Positions 63,598 through 64,000 of a DNA stretch of 64,000 bases are shown here, piece after piece. Location: assembly GCF_000025185.1 (NCBI RefSeq), contig NC_013720.1, forward strand, positions 5,890,001 through 5,954,000. Reading direction: 5' to 3'. The stretch comes from Pirellula staleyi DSM 6068 (GTDB lineage: Bacteria > Planctomycetota > Planctomycetia > Pirellulales > Pirellulaceae). The notes under the pieces were generated by a model. It was given only the letters and a program-made list of their open reading frames with translations, was not told the DNA's origin and searched no databases. Each line of letters begins with the position of its first letter. The stretch's first letter is position 1. Made by a program: the position numbers and the translations under genes.

Positions 63598-64000
63598 ATG
63601 TCGACCACGCTCATCGAATGTGAAACGTCCATCGCGCCGAGCGCTGTAAGCTCGGTGCCGGGGACTTCGCGCATGTTGCTGGCACTTGCTGTGGGACTGA
63701 TTCTCGTTTCGGCAACGCTTGCGGCCGCTTTGCCGATCGGTTTTTCGATCATCACCGTCTTTCTCTTTGCTGGGCCACACAACTGGCTCGAAGCACGGTA
63801 CATGCTCTCGCAGATGCCCGCCCGCTGGGGGAAGCTGCGAGTCTATTTTCTGACCGGGATTCTCGGCGCGATGCTCCTGACGGGCCTCGCCGCGTCGATG
63901 CCTCTGGTGGGCATTTCGCTCGATTTCTCGCCGCAGTCGTATAGCTACCTCATCGCCGCGTGGAACTCGCTGCTGCTGCTCTGGATCCTGACACTCTCGC
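63598..64000 (+). CDS. Integral membrane protein, 5' part, continues past the window
   Basis: An ATG at 63598 opens a frame that stays open to the right edge (134 codons seen). The product has a polar N terminus of about 25 residues, then hydrophobic segments (LLALAVGLILVSATLAAALP, SIITVFLFAG, FLTGILGAMLLTGLAA and AAWNSLLLLWILTLS). The stretch GPHNWLEARYMLSQMPARWG is a notable polar loop. Function is unknown. It lies 28 bases after the preceding membrane-protein gene. Confidence 0.75.
   Translation, partial: MSTTLIECETSIAPSAVSSVPGTSRMLLALAVGLILVSATLAAALPIGFSIITVFLFAGPHNWLEARYMLSQMPARWGKLRVYFLTGILGAMLLTGLAASMPLVGISLDFSPQSYSYLIAAWNSLLLLWILTLS

Overview
The window reads as a chromosomal segment of a planctomycete, most likely order Pirellulales. 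The evidence is family content: three DUF1501 proteins with Tat-type leaders, two cytochrome-plus-DUF1549/DUF1553 proteins, a DUF1559 pseudopilin with the H-X9-DG signature, an SHD1 domain, a secreted protein with a LESLESR-type leader, and many Ser/Thr kinases and two-component proteins. Genus is not assigned; a Pirellula-like genome is an inference. No rRNA, tRNA, CRISPR array, insertion sequence or phage gene was seen. Coding density is high and codon use looks uniform, so there is no obvious island.

Layout. 0-3 kb: end of an ABC ATPase, pdxA, and a PQQ-type beta-propeller protein. 3-9.5 kb: secreted and surface proteins (DUF1559 pseudopilin, small lipoprotein, Kelch protein, PDZ protein, probable outer-membrane barrel). 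9.7-16.7 kb: a three-gene signalling operon with overlapping genes (pseudokinase-kinase-SRPBCC-DUF5939-cyclase-like giant, FHA-PAS-histidine kinase-receiver, FHA-EAL). 16.8-27 kb: fbp, a cytochrome/DUF1501/DUF1501 operon, and secreted proteins including a ThuA-like protein and a Pro/Ala-rich SHD1 protein. 27.5-32.3 kb: an orphan PAS/GAF histidine kinase and an ABC-2 exporter pair. 32.4-38.8 kb: a minus-strand Fe-S block (SufR-like regulator, nuoB, sufC, sufB, sufD, Rieske-SufT fusion). 39-44.9 kb: a complete branched-chain amino-acid type ABC importer with two good sigma-70 promoters and a highly unusual LivG. 45-50 kb: housekeeping genes (dus, 5-formyl-THF cyclo-ligase, M24 peptidase, UvrD-type helicase). 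50-55 kb: a second cytochrome/DUF1501 module. 55-61.4 kb: ECF sigma factor, a transmembrane Ser/Thr kinase ending in an extracytoplasmic DJ-1/PfpI domain, a secreted DJ-1/PfpI-cadherin-RTX protein, and a divergent NarL-type regulator. 61.4-64 kb: small unknown protein, ribH, and two membrane proteins.

Three systems stand out. First, the 9.7-16.7 kb operon appears to join Ser/Thr phosphorylation, phosphothreonine reading by two FHA domains, a His-Asp relay and c-di-GMP hydrolysis. Second, the 55-60.5 kb locus uses the DJ-1/PfpI fold twice outside the cytoplasm, once as the outer domain of a kinase and once on a secreted calcium-repeat protein, next to an ECF sigma factor. Third, the LivG-type ATPase at 42.9 kb carries an insertion of about 185 residues with two membrane spans and a predicted periplasmic domain, placed between Walker A and the Q-loop.
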